The translations under genes were made by a program, and so were the position numbers. DNA of 7,230 nucleotides, from the NCBI GenBank assembly GCA_007117525.1, contig SKGJ01000174.1, positions 1-7,230 on the forward strand. Direction: 5' to 3'. Source of the stretch: Alkalimonas sp. Its GTDB lineage: Bacteria; Pseudomonadota; Gammaproteobacteria; Enterobacterales; Alteromonadaceae. This document shows, in pieces, positions 6,295 to 7,230 of the stretch (within the stretch, counting starts at the first letter, position 1; every line of letters begins with the position of its first letter). The notes below the pieces were generated by a model. It did not search any database. It was not told where the DNA came from and saw only the letters and a program-made list of their open reading frames with translations.

Positions 6295-7094
6295 GTCAGC
6301 CTCTGGTTTAGCTGCGTTACTTGCTGCTGCAACATCGCCAGTTGCTGCAGCAGCTCCGTATGATGATCTTCTTGTTGCTGGTGATCTTCTTTGCGGGTTT
6401 CATTGGTCATAATTTCCAGAATCACCCCGACCATCATGTTCAGGAAAATAAAGGTCGTCAAAAAAATAAACACCAGGTAGTAGATCCAGCTCAGTGGATA
6501 CACAGCCATGGTGTCGTACATCACATCGGTCCAATCTTCGAAGGTGGCAACCCGAAACAGCGTCAGCATCGAAATAGCAATATCACCCCACAAAAACTCA
6601 TCAATGTCTGCGAAGAAAATAGAACCGATAGCTGCAAAAATATAGAAAATAATAAACATTAACAGCGCGATGTAGCCCATTTTAGGAATGGCTTTAAGTA
6701 AGGCATTGATAAGAAAACGTAACTCCGGCACGATGGACACCAAACGCAGTACCCGCAGTACCCGCAGTAAGCGCCCTATCACCACCATCTCGCTGTCTGG
6801 CAGTGGCACAAGACTTGCCAGAACAATCAAGGTATCAAACAGGTTCCAGCCATTATGGAAAAAACGTGCCTTTTGCTCGGCAGATAAAAATCGAATGCTA
6901 ATTTCTATCAGAAAAAACAGCGTAATTGCGACATCCAACAGACCGATACTTTGTTCAAGCCATGCCGGTAGACGATAGGTTTTAGCCCCCACAGCCAGGG
7001 CTGCAATCACGATGACCGCGATTACAAACCCCTGAAAAGCCCGGCTTTGTTCAATTTCTTTCAGCCGCTGCGACCAGGTTGCATCCATCTGCAT
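6255..7094 (-). CDS. Single-domain voltage-gated cation channel (NaChBac/NavAb-like Ion_trans family)
   Basis: This is a predicted inner-membrane tetrameric ion channel of 279 residues, near NaChBac's 274. Segments are S1 (about 21-38), S2 (50-70, with acidic Glu64), S3 (84-98, with Asp87), S4 (104-121), S5 (138-162), a short pore loop, and S6 (201-227, with the conserved Asn219). S4 carries Arg108, 111, 114 and 117 at every third position, the classic voltage sensor. The filter TFEDWTD (184-190) aligns with NavAb T-L-E-S-W-S-M but has acids at three places, so calcium permeation is possible. An acidic neck (about 236-245) leads to a glutamine-rich heptad coiled coil (about 246-270), as in bacterial sodium channels. 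AGAGGT (7101-7106, read on the minus strand) lies 6 nt before the ATG and sets the start. The gene follows djlA after 34 nt and is probably co-transcribed. Its last 40 bp overlap the convergent lipoprotein gene. The family is clear; the ion is inferred. Confidence 0.92.
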   Translation of the reverse strand: MQMDATWSQRLKEIEQSRAFQGFVIAVIVIAALAVGAKTYRLPAWLEQSIGLLDVAITLFFLIEISIRFLSAEQKARFFHNGWNLFDTLIVLASLVPLPDSEMVVIGRLLRVLRVLRLVSIVPELRFLINALLKAIPKMGYIALLMFIIFYIFAAIGSIFFADIDEFLWGDIAISMLTLFRVATFEDWTDVMYDTMAVYPLSWIYYLVFIFLTTFIFLNMMVGVILEIMTNETRKEDHQQQEDHHTELLQQLAMLQQQVTQLNQRLTQQQDTAGKAGEG

Positions 7095-7100
7095 GATTTG

Positions 7101-7106
7101 ACCTCT
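7101..7106 (-). promoter_or_regulatory. Ribosome binding site of the ion-channel gene
   Basis: Read on the minus strand, AGAGGT ends 6 nt before the ATG at 7094. This favours that ATG over the second in-frame ATG two codons later (7088). No separate promoter is evident in the 34 nt between djlA and this gene. Confidence 0.7.
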
Positions 7107-7128
7107 TGTACTGGATATCTAATGGGGA

Positions 7129-7230
7129 TTAGCGTGCTCGTTGCTCTTTAATCAACGTGTAGGCAGCCTGAATGTCTTGAGTTTTCTGCTTGGCCAGTTC
7201 CAGCATTTCTGCTGGCAAGCCCTGTGCAGC
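7129..7230 (-). CDS. djlA: Co-chaperone DjlA, C-terminal 33 residues only (gene continues past the window)
   Basis: Only the last 33 codons and the TAA stop are inside the window. The peptide reads A-A-Q-GLPAEMLELAKQKTQDIQ, then AAYTLIKEQRAR. It closely matches the E. coli DjlA end ([28 protein letters not shown]), which is the last part of its C-terminal J domain. DjlA is an inner-membrane-anchored DnaJ-like protein whose J domain stimulates DnaK. The HPDK motif and membrane anchor would lie outside the window. Identification rests on this short but distinctive tail and on synteny with rapA and rluA, which adjoin djlA in E. coli. The ion-channel gene follows on the same strand after 34 nt. 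Confidence 0.88.
   Translation of the reverse strand, partial: AAQGLPAEMLELAKQKTQDIQAAYTLIKEQRAR

Noticed and set aside
6300..6360. GC-rich inverted motifs (GCTGCAGC and similar) near the convergent gene ends as a bidirectional terminator
   Set aside because: They come from repeated CAG/CTG glutamine codons of the channel's coiled coil and lack a T-tract.
6321..6978. Plus-strand open frames opposite the ion-channel gene
   Set aside because: They are shadows of the channel gene: no ribosome sites, no recognisable domains, and the minus-strand product is a clear family member.

Overview
The window reads as chromosomal DNA of a gammaproteobacterium. Three genes carry the order known from Escherichia coli (rapA, rluA, djlA), and their products can be followed almost residue by residue against the E. 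coli proteins. The glutamine-rich, moderate-GC style and the OprF-like OmpA porin suggest an Alteromonadales-type genus such as Rheinheimera or Alishewanella; that placement is a guess. There is no mobile element, CRISPR array, tRNA or rRNA.

Layout. Bases 1-125 hold no convincing gene, only the lead-in to rapA. rapA (126-3035, +) encodes the Swi2/Snf2 ATPase that recycles RNA polymerase. rluA (3042-3689, +), a 23S rRNA/tRNA pseudouridine synthase, follows after 6 nt, so the two probably form one transcript. A 214-bp AT-rich gap with a candidate promoter and a strong ribosome binding site leads to an OmpA/OprF-type porin gene (3904-4974, +), closed by a strong intrinsic terminator (4991-5021). 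Next come a secreted DUF3530-like alpha/beta-hydrolase-fold protein (5076-5825, +) and a small proline-rich lipoprotein of unknown function (5869-6294, +). On the opposite strand, djlA (C-terminal end only, 7129-7230, -) is followed after 34 nt by a gene for a one-domain voltage-gated cation channel (6255-7094, -). The channel gene runs convergently into the lipoprotein gene, and their 3' ends overlap by 40 bp.

How they work together. rapA and rluA serve the transcription and translation machinery. The OmpA porin, DUF3530-like protein and lipoprotein are all predicted to be exported and belong to the envelope. DjlA (a membrane-anchored DnaK co-chaperone) and the channel are inner-membrane proteins that are probably co-transcribed. 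In E. coli rluA and djlA are neighbours; here about 3.4 kb of envelope and channel genes lie between them.

Most of the window is ordinary core genome and I see no clear new multi-gene system. The best candidate for novelty is the channel. Its selectivity filter is T-F-E-D-W-T-D, whose acid pattern resembles engineered calcium-selective NavAb/NaChBac variants more than the natural sodium filter T-L-E-S-W-S-M. Secondary points are the loss of the canonical aspartate in the OmpA peptidoglycan-binding motif (G-H-A-S in place of G-H-T-D), the apparent lack of a catalytic serine in the DUF3530-like protein, and the 40-bp antisense overlap.
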